NCBI RefSeq assembly: GCF_028368995.1
Contig: NZ_JAQNDL010000002.1
Coordinates: forward strand, 1,361,724-1,425,723
DNA: 64,000 nucleotides
From: Nannocystis bainbridge
Lineage (GTDB): Bacteria; Myxococcota_A; Polyangia; Nannocystales; Nannocystaceae
Direction: 5' to 3'
The notes under the pieces were generated by a model that had not been told where the DNA came from, ran no database searches, and worked only from the letters and a program-made list of their open reading frames with translations. Of this stretch, positions 44,225-52,433 are shown one piece after another (within the stretch, counting starts at the first letter, position 1; the number at the start of each line of letters is the position of its first letter). A program made the translations under genes and the position numbers.

Positions 44225-44566
44225 GGCGGCACGCGCATGCGAGTGACGGGGCAGAGTGCTCTGCGGACGCAGGACGAGCGGCGGCCGGGAGTGACACGGG
44301 GAGCTGCGAGGTTTCGCGGGCGCGGCTGCGAGTGACGCGGGGAGGCGCGAGGCGGACGCAGCACCAGCGACCGCTGCGAGCGGCACCGGAGGCGCGAGCT
44401 TCTGCCGCCGCAGGACGTGCGAGGTCTGGGACTTGACGAGGTTGGTGGCGGGCTCGGCCGTCGTGGATCGAGGATCGTCGCCGTCGGGCGCGATTGACTT
44501 CGCGGGCGGCACGAGGTCTGATCGCGCCACGTCGGGCCGCGGGCCCGGCACGCCAAGGAGATCTCG
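44225..44566. other. Gap with imperfect direct repeats upstream of the second paralogue
   Basis: About 340 bp without a gene. Blocks like GCGAGTGACGCGGGGAG recur three times near 44239, 44290 and 44330 at about 40-50-bp spacing. They do not match the 14-bp family. Purpose unknown. Confidence 0.4.
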
Positions 44567-45367
44567 ATGTCGCGCGTCGCTCTGTCTCTCGCTCTCGCGC
44601 TCGCGTGGGCTCCGCTCGTCGGCTGTGCCGTGAGCGCCAGCGCCAGTTCTGGCTCGGGGACCATGTCCTCCGGGACAGGTCCTCAGGGCAAGCCGGCGCG
44701 GCGGGTCGACGAGGGCGGAGGCGAGGCCGGCGGGGGCGGGGCTGCACCGGCCGGGCCGCCGCCGTGTCAGCCGGCGCTGGCCGACGCTCCGACCGCGCTG
44801 TTCGGCACGCGAATCCTGGTGCGTTTGCCGAAGGGCGTCGAGCTGGCGGAGCAGAACCCGTTCTACGCCCAGGCGGTCGCGCCCGACCAGGCGACGAATT
44901 GCGGGCAGCCGGTGGCGTACGCGGCGGTCGGCTTCTTCGAGTATCCGAACGCGGCCCCGGCGGCAGTGCGCGACCAGGTGCTCGAGCTGCGGGGGATCGC
45001 CAAGGGCGCGGCGACGTGGGACGACGAGGGGACGCGCGGCAAGACGTACACCGGCGCGTACACGGTGCCGGCCGACGCGGCCACTGGCGCGCCGGCGGTG
45101 CGCGGGTGGTTCGTGCTGCGCGACGCCAACGACAAGTACGGTTACTTCGCGCTCTACGAGACCGACCCGGCCCACTGGGACGCGCTGAAGCCGGTGCTGG
45201 TGGCGAGCGGCAAGTCGCTGCTGGTGAAGCCGCGCATGGTCGCGTCGCCGGCCGAGGCGCAGGTGAGCGCCGCGCCGCCGCCGACGTCGGGCGGTCTCTC
45301 GGCCGAGCCGGCGGGCGCCAAGCCGGCGAAGCCCGCGAAGGACGCGAAGGCCGTGAAGGCCAAATAG
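44567..45367 (+). CDS. Lipoprotein, second tandem paralogue
   Basis: 266 residues. AAGGAG precedes the ATG. Signal peptide with lipobox PLVGCAVS (Cys near 20). The linker TMSSGTGPQGK is encoded by three 14-bp-type units (cores 44661, 44675 and about 44688). The domain has RLPKGVELAEQNPFYA and AVRGWFVLRDANDKYGYFALYETDP, matching the upstream gene at lower identity. The C-terminus is a run of Ala-Lys-Pro repeats. Function unknown; probably an envelope protein. Confidence 0.78.
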   Translation: MSRVALSLALALAWAPLVGCAVSASASSGSGTMSSGTGPQGKPARRVDEGGGEAGGGGAAPAGPPPCQPALADAPTALFGTRILVRLPKGVELAEQNPFYAQAVAPDQATNCGQPVAYAAVGFFEYPNAAPAAVRDQVLELRGIAKGAATWDDEGTRGKTYTGAYTVPADAATGAPAVRGWFVLRDANDKYGYFALYETDPAHWDALKPVLVASGKSLLVKPRMVASPAEAQVSAAPPPTSGGLSAEPAGAKPAKPAKDAKAVKAK

Positions 45368-45408
45368 CAGCGGCGGGGCTAACGCACGTCCTCGCCGTCA
45401 CGAGGCGC

Positions 45409-45437
45409 TTGCGGGTCGCGTCACAGTCGAGTAAAAG
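45409..45437 (+). promoter_or_regulatory. tRNA promoter
   Basis: TTGCGG (45409-45414), 17-bp spacer, TAAAAG (45432-45437), about 30 bp before the tRNA-Glu. Confidence 0.55.
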
Positions 45438-45466
45438 CCGCAAGTCCCAGCCGCGCGTGGCGCTGT

Positions 45467-45539
45467 GACCCTGTCGTCCAGAGGCCTAGGACAGTGGCCT
45501 TTCACGCCACCAACACGGGTTCGAATCCCGTCAGGGTCG
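45467..45539 (+). tRNA. tRNA-Glu (anticodon TTC)
   Basis: Acceptor arms GACCCTG/CAGGGTC pair fully and the discriminator is G. Anticodon stem GTGGC/GCCAC with loop CTTTCAC gives anticodon UUC. T-arm ends in GGTTCGAATCCC. No CCA is encoded. Confidence 0.97.
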
Positions 45540-45558
45540 TCTCTCGCGCGCGGCTGGG

Positions 45559-45578
45559 CCCTTGAGCTCGCTCAAGGG
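45559..45578 (+). other. Hairpin between the two tRNAs
   Basis: Perfect 8-bp stem CCCTTGAG / CTCAAGGG with loop CTCG. Likely helps processing of a tRNA-Glu/Lys dicistron. Confidence 0.45.
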
Positions 45579-45582
45579 TCCT

Positions 45583-45655
45583 GGGCCCGTAGCTCAGTCG
45601 GTAGAGCAACGGACTTTTAATCCGTGGGTCGTCGGTTCGATCCCGACCGGGCTCA
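45583..45655 (+). tRNA. tRNA-Lys (anticodon TTT)
   Basis: Acceptor GGGCCCG/CGGGCTC (one G-U). D-arm GCTCAGTCGGTAGAGC. Anticodon stem ACGGA/TCCGT with loop CTTTTAA gives anticodon UUU. T-arm GGTTCGATCCC; no CCA encoded. Confidence 0.97.
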
Positions 45656-45795
45656 TTCGCTCCCGGCCCTCTCGGGCCGGAAGGCCCTCCGGGCCGAGGC
45701 CTGCGACGGTCTCGGCGCGGATGGTCTTGCGCGCGTTCAGGCCGGGCTCAGGCCGCGCAGACGCCCCGGAAACTGGCTGGCAGGGGATCTTCTGT

Positions 45796-45801
45796 TATGG
45801 T
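45796..45801 (+). promoter_or_regulatory. Extended -10 (TGTTATGGT) with a leadered start
   Basis: Third copy of the nine-base string also at 11762-11770 and 15900-15908. The gene start at 45832 is 30 bp further, with GGAGG before it. Confidence 0.5.
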
Positions 45802-45831
45802 GGCGTCGGGCTCGCCCCCGGAGGTTTCGCC

Positions 45832-46827
45832 ATGTGGATCGCACGCGGCCCGACTGTCGCCGTCAGCTTCGCCGTCGCCATGGGCCTGGGGGGGTCGCTG
45901 GCCGCGGCGGCCCCCGCCGATGCGCTGTCGACCTGCCTGAGCCGGTGCGACCGCGCGCGGCTGTCGGACACGAACCGCGCGACATGTCGCCTCGATTGCG
46001 AGCAGGACGCGGCGACGGATCCGGAGCTTATCCGCTCGCAGATCGCGGCGCAGTCGAAGACGGGCGCGAAGCCCTCGTCGGCGCCGGGCCCGACGACGCC
46101 GACGCCGCGGCCAGGGCCGACGATGACGCCGGCGCCGGCGCTCTCCGGCCGGGCGGCGTGCAAGGCGGAGTGCGCGGCCGACCGCACGCTTTCGGCCGAC
46201 GACCGGGCGACGTGTCGGCTCGAGTGCGATCAGATCGCCGAACCTGCCGGGCCGTCCGCGCGGCCGACGCCGGTGACGAGCGGGACCACGGCGCTGCCGG
46301 CGAGCGGGCCGATCGCGGTGCCGACCGGGACGTACGCGCCGCCGAGCCTCGGCGTGGGATCGTCTAGCTTTTTGGCCATGTGCCTCGAGACATGTCGCAA
46401 GGGACCGGTCCCGTTGAGCGCGACCGACCAGGCGACCTGCCGCCTGACCTGCGAGAACTCGGCGAGCGTGGTCGACGTGGCGCTCGATGCGGTGCCGGCG
46501 GTGTGGTTCGCGGCCGCACCAGCGCCGACGGTGATGACGGCGCCGCGACCTTCCCCGGTGAAGGTGACGGCGACGCCGACCGGGACGCCGAGCCCGCCGC
46601 GACCCGTGTCGATGGGGACGGCCGCGGCAGGCTCGTGCGAGGCGGCGCGCTCGACCTGCGAGGGGGCGTGCTCGAAGGTGCAGGCGCAGTGCGAACGCGG
46701 GTGCGGCAAGCAGAAGGTCGAGACGGACCGCGAGACCTGCAAGCTCGACTGCGGCGAGAACCTCGGGCTGTGCTCGGCCGACTGCACCGGGGCACACGCG
46801 AGCTGCGTGAACGGCCGGAGCCGCTGA
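45832..46827 (+). CDS. Secreted Cys-rich repeat protein
   Basis: 331 residues. Signal peptide to about residue 30 (LAAAAPADA). Three similar Cys units are spread along Pro-rich linkers: CLSRCDRARLSDTNRATCRLDCEQ, CKAECAADRTLSADDRATCRLECDQ and CLETC...TDQATCRLTCEN. A fourth, longer Cys cluster ends the protein (CEGACSKVQAQCERGC, CKLDC, CSADC). Each unit is C-x3-C-n-C-x3-C, suggesting small disulfide or metal knots. No family recognised. A 14-bp-type unit (ctcgagacatgtcgcaag) overlaps the third unit. Starts at ATG after GGAGG. Confidence 0.75.
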   Translation: MWIARGPTVAVSFAVAMGLGGSLAAAAPADALSTCLSRCDRARLSDTNRATCRLDCEQDAATDPELIRSQIAAQSKTGAKPSSAPGPTTPTPRPGPTMTPAPALSGRAACKAECAADRTLSADDRATCRLECDQIAEPAGPSARPTPVTSGTTALPASGPIAVPTGTYAPPSLGVGSSSFLAMCLETCRKGPVPLSATDQATCRLTCENSASVVDVALDAVPAVWFAAAPAPTVMTAPRPSPVKVTATPTGTPSPPRPVSMGTAAAGSCEAARSTCEGACSKVQAQCERGCGKQKVETDRETCKLDCGENLGLCSADCTGAHASCVNGRSR

Positions 46828-46849
46828 GGGAGGCGGCGAGCGCTGTGCC

Positions 46850-47833
46850 TCAGCTGCGGGGGCTGGGGAGCGGGCGGGCGGCGAGGTCGAGCAGGGCGAG
46901 GCGCAGGGTCTCGCCGACAGCACCGAGGCTGCGGGCGTCGAGCTTGTCGCGGGTGTCGGCGTGGGTGTGCCAGGCCGGGTAGTCGTAGTCGATGAGCAGG
47001 ATCGAGGGCACGCCGGCCTCGTCGAGCGGGACGTGGTCATCGAGCAGCGGCACGGCCAGCGGGGCGGCGTCGAAGGCCGTGAAGCCGTGCGCCTGTCCGA
47101 TCGACCAGATCCGGTCGATGAGGGCCGGGTGCTGGGCCAGGCTGGCGAGGTCGGGCTGGACCCGCAGATCGCGGTCGCCGACCATGTCGAGGACGACGCC
47201 GAACTCCGCGCGAGCGACCTGGGGGAAGCGACCCTGGAGGACCTCCGTGGCCAGCGCGCGCGAGCCGGCGAGGTACGGGCCGACGTCGGGGCGGCCGAGC
47301 TCCTCGCCGTCGAACAGGATGACGGTGACGCCGACGTCGGGCGGGAGCTGGCGGACGAGCAGGGGCACGAGCTCGAGCACGACGGCGAGGCCGCTGGTGC
47401 CGTCGTTGGCGCCGACGATCGGCTGCTCGCGGCGCGCGGGATCGGGGTCGGACTCGGCCCACGGGCGGGTGTCGAAGTGGGTGGCGAGGATGAACCGGCG
47501 TGGCGCGTCGGGGCGCACGTGGCCGAGCAGCGTGGTCATGGCGAAGCTGACGCCGGTCTGTGGATCGGCGCCGCGATGGTCGAGGCGATCGATCACCGTC
47601 GCGCCCGCCGTCTGCAGGTCCGCGGCGAGGGCCTCGATGGCTCCCGCGCGCCGCGCGTCGCCGAGAGCTCGCGGGTAGCGGTCGAGGAGGAGGTCGACGC
47701 GCGCGAGCGCGGCCGCGCCGGAGAACGGCTCGCCGGTGTCGCCGCTGGCGGCCAGGCCGGAGGCCGACGCGCCCGGAGGACGGCCGCAGGCCACGAGGAG
47801 GGCGGCGAGCGCGAGGACGCTGCGAGCGGGCAT
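46850..47833 (-). CDS. M28-family lipoprotein, glutaminyl-peptide cyclotransferase-like
   Basis: 327 residues. Lipobox AALLVACGR. Metal-binding motifs of M28 enzymes appear in order: ILATHFDTRPW, VGANDGTSG, LFDGEELG, VLDMVGDRDL and YPAWHTHADTRDKL. The WHTHADT spacing and DDHVPL segment match glutaminyl cyclases more than aminopeptidases. The expected reaction is cyclisation of N-terminal Gln to pyroglutamate in the periplasm, but an aminopeptidase cannot be excluded. ATG 47833 starts the signal peptide. Confidence 0.82.
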   Translation of the reverse strand: MPARSVLALAALLVACGRPPGASASGLAASGDTGEPFSGAAALARVDLLLDRYPRALGDARRAGAIEALAADLQTAGATVIDRLDHRGADPQTGVSFAMTTLLGHVRPDAPRRFILATHFDTRPWAESDPDPARREQPIVGANDGTSGLAVVLELVPLLVRQLPPDVGVTVILFDGEELGRPDVGPYLAGSRALATEVLQGRFPQVARAEFGVVLDMVGDRDLRVQPDLASLAQHPALIDRIWSIGQAHGFTAFDAAPLAVPLLDDHVPLDEAGVPSILLIDYDYPAWHTHADTRDKLDARSLGAVGETLRLALLDLAARPLPSPRS

Positions 47834-47956
47834 ACCTGGCCCCTGGCATGCCCTGCGGCGGCGGCGGGTGCAAGCGGAAAAAACGCCGGTGGTGCGGACG
47901 CTGGGCGGCTGCGCGGGGTGGACCGGGGGCCTCAGTGCACGATTCTGTCTCATTAG

Positions 47957-48085
47957 ACATGTCGTAAAGGACATGTCTTGTGAGTCATCGTGTGCCAGGG
48001 GTCGAGCGGGCCCTCATGGACATGTCATGGACTCGGGCCTCGCGCCGAGAGACATGCCCTTCAGGACATGTCCCATGGTGCATGC
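47957..48085. repeat. 14-bp repeat array in a co-directional gap
   Basis: Cores acatgt 47957 and 47971, tcatcg 47985, acatgt 48020 (49 bp later, i.e. 3.5 units), acatgc 48052, acatgt 48066 and gcatgc 48080. It lies downstream of the HEAT-like gene (ending at 48142) and upstream of the M28 gene. Confidence 0.8.
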
Positions 48086-48141
48086 GCTACGCATCACCCC
48101 TGAAACATTCCCCGGACGAGCCGCGAGGCCACGGCTCGCGC

Positions 48142-49275
48142 TCAGGGCAGGCGTTCGAGCAGCTCGAGCGTGCGCGCGGCCTCGCGGGCGACCGAAGTGC
48201 GGGGGTCGCGGATGAACGCGGTGACGGCGGGGATGTCGGGGCGGCGGCCGAATTCGGAGAGGTTGGCGAGGGCGCCGACGAGGGCCGGGCGGGGCGACTC
48301 GGGGTCGGCGAGGCTGGCGAGGGCGCGTTCGCGGTAGTCGATGGGGCCGAACCCGGAGGCGAGCAGGATCCGCGCGTGGTGGCGGACCAGACCCATCGAA
48401 TCGAAGGTCGCGCGGACGAGGCCCTCCCGATCGCCGGCGGCCGCGAAGCCGCGGACGCCGGCGACGCGGACGGCGGGGTTGCGGTCGGCGGCGAGCACCG
48501 GCGCCAGCTCCTGCAGCACGGTCGACGGGGTGACGGCGGGGTCGACGGCGAGCCGCGCGGCCCACAGCCGCAGCGGAGCGTCGCGGCGAGCGAGCGCGGC
48601 GGCGAGGATCTCCCGCAGCTCCGGCTGCCCGCGGTAGAGGTCGGCGAGGACGAGGCCGGCGGCGCGGACCAGCACGAGGTCGCGGTCGCGGAGGCTGTCC
48701 CAAAGGGCAGGTCTCGCGGCGAGGCTGCGGACCAGCTCGACTAGCGCCTTGCGTTGGCTGACGCCGGTGCGGACCCAGTCGCGCATGCGCTCGACGAGCG
48801 GCAGGCAGTGGACCACCAGCGCGGCGTGGCGGGCGGTCAGACGCGGCTGGAGGCCGGCCCAGGCGAGGCCGCCGATCGGGCCGACGTAGTCGTTGAGGCG
48901 GTTGATGAGGAACGCGGTGCTCTGGCGGTCGACGCGAGCGGCGAGGCGGCGCACGGCGGCCTCGCGCGCGTGGCCGTCGCGCACCAGGCTGGCGATGCCG
49001 AGCGCGCCGCTGGTGGTGCCGCAGCGCTCGAGGCGCTCGAGGTCGACGGGGCGGAGGTCGAGGAAGGCGAGGCCGAGGTCGCGGTGCAGGCCGGCGTCAC
49101 GGAAGGCCCGGTCGAGCGCGGGCACGAGGGTGACCGAGCAGCTGGCGAGGATGGCTTCGATGTCGGCCGCGGCGGACCGCACGGTCGCCGGGCGGCGGTG
49201 GACCAGGTCGACGGCGCGGAGCAAGATCCGGGCGACCGGGGTGCGGCGTCGGAGCTCGCGCAGGTTCGCGGTCAT
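48142..49275 (-). CDS. HEAT-repeat-like hypothetical protein
   Basis: 377 residues of mostly helical, Arg/Ala/Leu-rich repeats about 30 residues long (REILAAALARRDAPLRLWAARLAVD, LVRATFDSMGLVRHHARILLASG, TAFIRDPRTSVAREAARTLELL). This is the pattern of HEAT-type solenoids that bind partner proteins. No signal peptide. The DNA is unusually rich in Arg codons. No partner is suggested by position; the Rieske gene is divergent. Confidence 0.65.
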   Translation of the reverse strand: MTANLRELRRRTPVARILLRAVDLVHRRPATVRSAAADIEAILASCSVTLVPALDRAFRDAGLHRDLGLAFLDLRPVDLERLERCGTTSGALGIASLVRDGHAREAAVRRLAARVDRQSTAFLINRLNDYVGPIGGLAWAGLQPRLTARHAALVVHCLPLVERMRDWVRTGVSQRKALVELVRSLAARPALWDSLRDRDLVLVRAAGLVLADLYRGQPELREILAAALARRDAPLRLWAARLAVDPAVTPSTVLQELAPVLAADRNPAVRVAGVRGFAAAGDREGLVRATFDSMGLVRHHARILLASGFGPIDYRERALASLADPESPRPALVGALANLSEFGRRPDIPAVTAFIRDPRTSVAREAARTLELLERLP

Positions 49276-49346
49276 GCGGTCATGCTGCCTCGACCGCGGG
49301 GGCGAGCTCCAGCGCGGGGCGAGTGGCTGATGTCGCGCATGCGGTG

Positions 49347-49352
49347 TATGCC
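49347..49352 (+). promoter_or_regulatory. -10 element before the Rieske gene
   Basis: TATGCC six bases before ATG 49359, supporting that start and a leaderless mRNA. Confidence 0.4.
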
Positions 49353-49358
49353 TCGGCC

Positions 49359-49817
49359 ATGAGAGCAGACGCAGATCCCAGGGCGAATCCGACGGTGTAC
49401 ACGCGGCGCGAGCTGCTCGGCGCGAGCGCGGGGGTGGTGAGCCTCGTGGTGATCGGCTGCGCGGGCAAGCTGCCGCCCGCGCACGAGGTCGCGCCCGCGG
49501 GCGGCGAGGTGACTATCGCGCTCGCGGACGCGCCCGAGCTGGCTCAGCCGGGCGGGGTGATGACGCTCGCGGTCGACGGGGTGAAGAAGCCGGTGCTGGT
49601 GGTCCGCGACGGCGACAGCTACGAGGCGCTGCTGCTCAAGTGCACGCACATGGGCTGCACCCCCGGCTGGAACGCGGGCGAGCGCAGCCTCGACTGCCCG
49701 TGCCACGGCTCGCGCTTCGACGCCCACGGCGCGGTGCTGAAGGGGCCGGCCAAGGCGCCGCTCGAGAAGTACGCGGTGACCTCGGACGGGTCGACGCTGC
49801 GCTTCCGCGTCGGCTAG
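49359..49817 (+). CDS. Rieske [2Fe-2S] Tat/lipoprotein
   Basis: 152 residues. The N-terminus TRRELLGASAGVVSLVVIGCAGK has a twin-arginine pair, a hydrophobic core and a lipobox, so it may be exported folded by Tat and lipid-anchored. The cluster ligands are in CTHMGC (near residue 93) and CPCHGS (near 113), with the usual GxxLxGPAxxPL following. It donates or accepts electrons through a [2Fe-2S] centre. No cytochrome b or other complex III gene is nearby, so it is not the classical bc1 Rieske. ATG 49359 was chosen over GTG 49323 because of the -10 spacing. Confidence 0.85.
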   Translation: MRADADPRANPTVYTRRELLGASAGVVSLVVIGCAGKLPPAHEVAPAGGEVTIALADAPELAQPGGVMTLAVDGVKKPVLVVRDGDSYEALLLKCTHMGCTPGWNAGERSLDCPCHGSRFDAHGAVLKGPAKAPLEKYAVTSDGSTLRFRVG

Positions 49818-49832
49818 GCGGGCCAGAGATGC

Positions 49833-50050
49833 GCGTGTCTCGAGGGACATGTGCGAAGGACCCTGTCCTTCTCTCCATGGCCCAACGGACATGCTCCAAG
49901 GAGCATGTCCGAAGAAGCTCATGGCCCTACGGACATGCCCTGAAAGACATGCGCGAATGTACATAGCCTAACGAACATGTGGCGAAGGCCATGCCCGAAG
50001 GAGCATGGCCCTCGCCACATGGCCTTGAAGACCTGCGCCTTCAGACAGGC
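49833..50050. repeat. Best-preserved 14-bp array, with a 19-bp compensated hairpin
   Basis: Cores at 49833, 49847, 49861, 49875, 49889, 49903, then after a 2-bp slip 49919, 49933, 49947, 49961, 49975, 49989, 50003, 50017, 50031 and 50045. Two units depart from the simple palindrome but pair with each other (acatgctcc with ggagcatgt at about 49889-49908). A 19-bp arm pair spans 49976-49994 and 50003-50021 with one mismatch. It fills the gap between stops at 49817 and 50070. Confidence 0.92.
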
Positions 50051-50069
50051 GGCCGGCCGCGGGGCGGGC

Positions 50070-52181
50070 TCACCAGAGCTCGCAGGCGTCCTTGGCGCGC
50101 ATGGCGGCGCCGGGCTGGCACTGGAACGTCTCCGAGAAGGCGGGGAAGTGGGCCAGGGGGACGTTGACGCGCTGCTTGGGGGGGCTGTGCGGGTCGACGG
50201 TGGCGCGCAGGCGCTGGCTCTCGGGGGTCTCGTGGGTGCACCAGCCCTGGGCGAAGCCGATGAAGAACAGCTGCTCGGAGGTGAGGCCCTGGATCAGCGG
50301 CTCTTCCGGCTTCTTGCTGGCGTGCAGCTTGTAGCCGGCGTACGCGGCCTTGATCCCGCCGAAGTCGGCGATGTTCTCGCCGAGGGTCAGCTTGCCGTTG
50401 AGCTTGACCGCGGGCAGCACCTCGATGCCGCCGTAGGTCGTCTCGATGCACTTGGCGCGGGTCTCGAACTTGGCGGCGACGCCCGGGTCCCACCACTCGC
50501 GGAGGACGCCGTCCTTGTCGAACTTGCGGCCCTGGTCGTCGAAGCCGTGGCTGAGCTCGTGGCCCATGACCATGCCGATGCCGCCGAAGTTCATCGCCAT
50601 CGGGAACTCGGCGCTGAAGTACGGCGGCTGGAGGATGCCGGCCGGGAACACCATCTCGTTGGCGCTCGGGTTGTAGTAGGCGTTGACCAGCGCGGGCGGC
50701 ATGTGCCACTCGCCCTTGTCGACCGGCTTGCCGACGCGGTCGAAGTCCCGCTGCAGCAGGAACTTGCGGATCGCCTGGCCGTTGCCGGCGTGGGTGCGCT
50801 GCAGCTTGAGCTTGCCGTAGTCGCGCCAGGCGTCGGGGTAGCCGATCTTGTTGTGCAGCGCCTGGGCCTTCTCGATCGCGCGCGTGCGGGTGGCGTCGTC
50901 CATCCACGCCAGCGCGGGCAGGCCGGCGGCGAACGCCTCCTCGATGGCGGCGATCATCTCGAGGGCGATGTCCTTGCTGGCGCCGGCGAACCGCTCCTTG
51001 ACGAAGGCCTGACCGACGAGCTCGCCGAGGCCCATGTTGGCCCAGCCGACGCACCGCTCCCACCGCGGCGACAGCTCCTTGGCGCCGGTCAGCGCCGAGG
51101 TGAACTGGAAGTCGGCGGCGACGATGTCCTTGCTGAGGGCGGCCGCGCTGACGCGGAGGATGTGCCAGCGCAGGTAGGCCTGCAGGGTGGCGGGGTCGGT
51201 GCCGCGCAGCAGGGCGCCGAGCTTCTCGAAGTAGCCGGGCACGGTGACGTTGAGGTCGGTGCCGAGCTTGGCGTAGCCGAACGACTTGAAGAAGCCGGCC
51301 CAGTTGAGCTCGGGGTCGAGCTTGGCCAGACCCTCGACGCCGAGCAGGTTGTAGGTCTTGTCGGGGTCGCGCATCTGATCGCGCGGGGTCTGCAGCTCGG
51401 CCAGCGCGGTCTCGAAGCCGACGATCTTGGCGGCGAGGTCGGCGGCGACCTCGGGGGCGTCGCCGAGGAAGCCGAGCATGCGCCCGACGTGGGCCTGGTA
51501 GGCGGCGAGCAGCGACTTCGAGCGCTCGTCGGTCTTGAGGTAGAAATCGCGGTCGGGCAGGCCGGTGCCGCCCTGATCGACGAAGGCGACGTAGACCTCG
51601 GGGCGCTTGGGATCGGGCTCGACGAACAGGTCGAACAGCGGGCCGTGACCGCCGAACAGGTCGAGGTCGAGGCCGCCGACGACGGTCATCATGGTGTTGG
51701 CGTCCTTGACGGTCTTGACGCGCGCGAGCAGGGGCTTGAGCGGGGCGATGCCGGCCTTGTCGATCGCGGGCTCGTCCATGCAGGCGGCGTAGAAGGAGCC
51801 GAGCTTGGTCTCGATCGGGTCCTTGGACTTGCCGGCGGCGGAGCGCTCGAGGATCGCGCGCAGGACCTCGTTGTTGCGGTCGGTGACCTCGCCGAAGCCG
51901 CGGCCGTAGCGGGGCTTGTCGGCCGGCGGGGGGGTCTTCCGCAGCCAGCCGCCGCAGGCGTACTGGTAGAAGTCGGTGCAGGGGTCGACGTTGGTGTCGA
52001 GCGCCGCGAGCACGCCGGCGCCGACCGGCTCGCGGGCGACGAGGTTGGCCCGCTGCACCGGAGAGGGCGCCGGCGTGGCGGCGGTCTCGGGCTGGGCCGC
52101 GGGCGGCTGCGTTGAGGCAGGTTTTTCGCAGGCGAGGGCGAGCAGGGCCAGGGCGCAGTACGCGGGCGTCAGGCGTGACAT
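50070..52181 (-). CDS. M13 family zinc endopeptidase (neprilysin-like) lipoprotein
   Basis: 703 residues. Lipobox LLALACEKP in the signal peptide from ATG 52181. The zinc site is HELSH near residue 540 with GENIAD near 600 (third ligand Glu) and the C-terminal CELW signature of M13 enzymes. NAYYNPSANEM and PDRDFYL are also family motifs. It cleaves small peptides or protein tails at the cell surface. The first Cys-rich block (DPCTDFYQYACGGW) is intact. The upstream frame to 52451 is not supported. Confidence 0.93.
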   Translation of the reverse strand: MSRLTPAYCALALLALACEKPASTQPPAAQPETAATPAPSPVQRANLVAREPVGAGVLAALDTNVDPCTDFYQYACGGWLRKTPPPADKPRYGRGFGEVTDRNNEVLRAILERSAAGKSKDPIETKLGSFYAACMDEPAIDKAGIAPLKPLLARVKTVKDANTMMTVVGGLDLDLFGGHGPLFDLFVEPDPKRPEVYVAFVDQGGTGLPDRDFYLKTDERSKSLLAAYQAHVGRMLGFLGDAPEVAADLAAKIVGFETALAELQTPRDQMRDPDKTYNLLGVEGLAKLDPELNWAGFFKSFGYAKLGTDLNVTVPGYFEKLGALLRGTDPATLQAYLRWHILRVSAAALSKDIVAADFQFTSALTGAKELSPRWERCVGWANMGLGELVGQAFVKERFAGASKDIALEMIAAIEEAFAAGLPALAWMDDATRTRAIEKAQALHNKIGYPDAWRDYGKLKLQRTHAGNGQAIRKFLLQRDFDRVGKPVDKGEWHMPPALVNAYYNPSANEMVFPAGILQPPYFSAEFPMAMNFGGIGMVMGHELSHGFDDQGRKFDKDGVLREWWDPGVAAKFETRAKCIETTYGGIEVLPAVKLNGKLTLGENIADFGGIKAAYAGYKLHASKKPEEPLIQGLTSEQLFFIGFAQGWCTHETPESQRLRATVDPHSPPKQRVNVPLAHFPAFSETFQCQPGAAMRAKDACELW

Positions 52182-52433
52182 CGGGCGGGACGATGCCACA
52201 GCGCGCTCAGGCGCCGCGGGTTTCACGAAGTTAGACAACTCACCGCGGCGGCCGCGGCCGCTGGGGCCGGGCGACACCGGCGGCGGCGCTCGGCCGCGAT
52301 CGAGCACAAAAGGACAGCGCGGGTCCCTCGGCGCGCAGAGGCTGGCGAACGACATGGGACGGGCGCGGCGCCGGACGCAAACGGGAGGCAACGGGGGCGT
52401 GCTGGACCTGCCGCCGAGGGCAAGTCCATTCGC
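52182..52433. other. Upstream gap of the M13 gene, no gene seen
   Basis: About 250 bp with no supported gene; the region probably contains the M13 promoter. The end merges into the array at 52434. Confidence 0.35.

Noticed and set aside
44225..44566. Possible small genes between the two paralogous lipoproteins
   Set aside because: Frames are Arg/Ser-rich shadows with no start signal; the region is better explained by imperfect repeats.
49977..52115. Long + strand frame opposite the M13 peptidase
   Set aside because: Antisense of a gene with complete HELSH, GENIAD and CELW motifs; its composition is typical of a GC-rich shadow.
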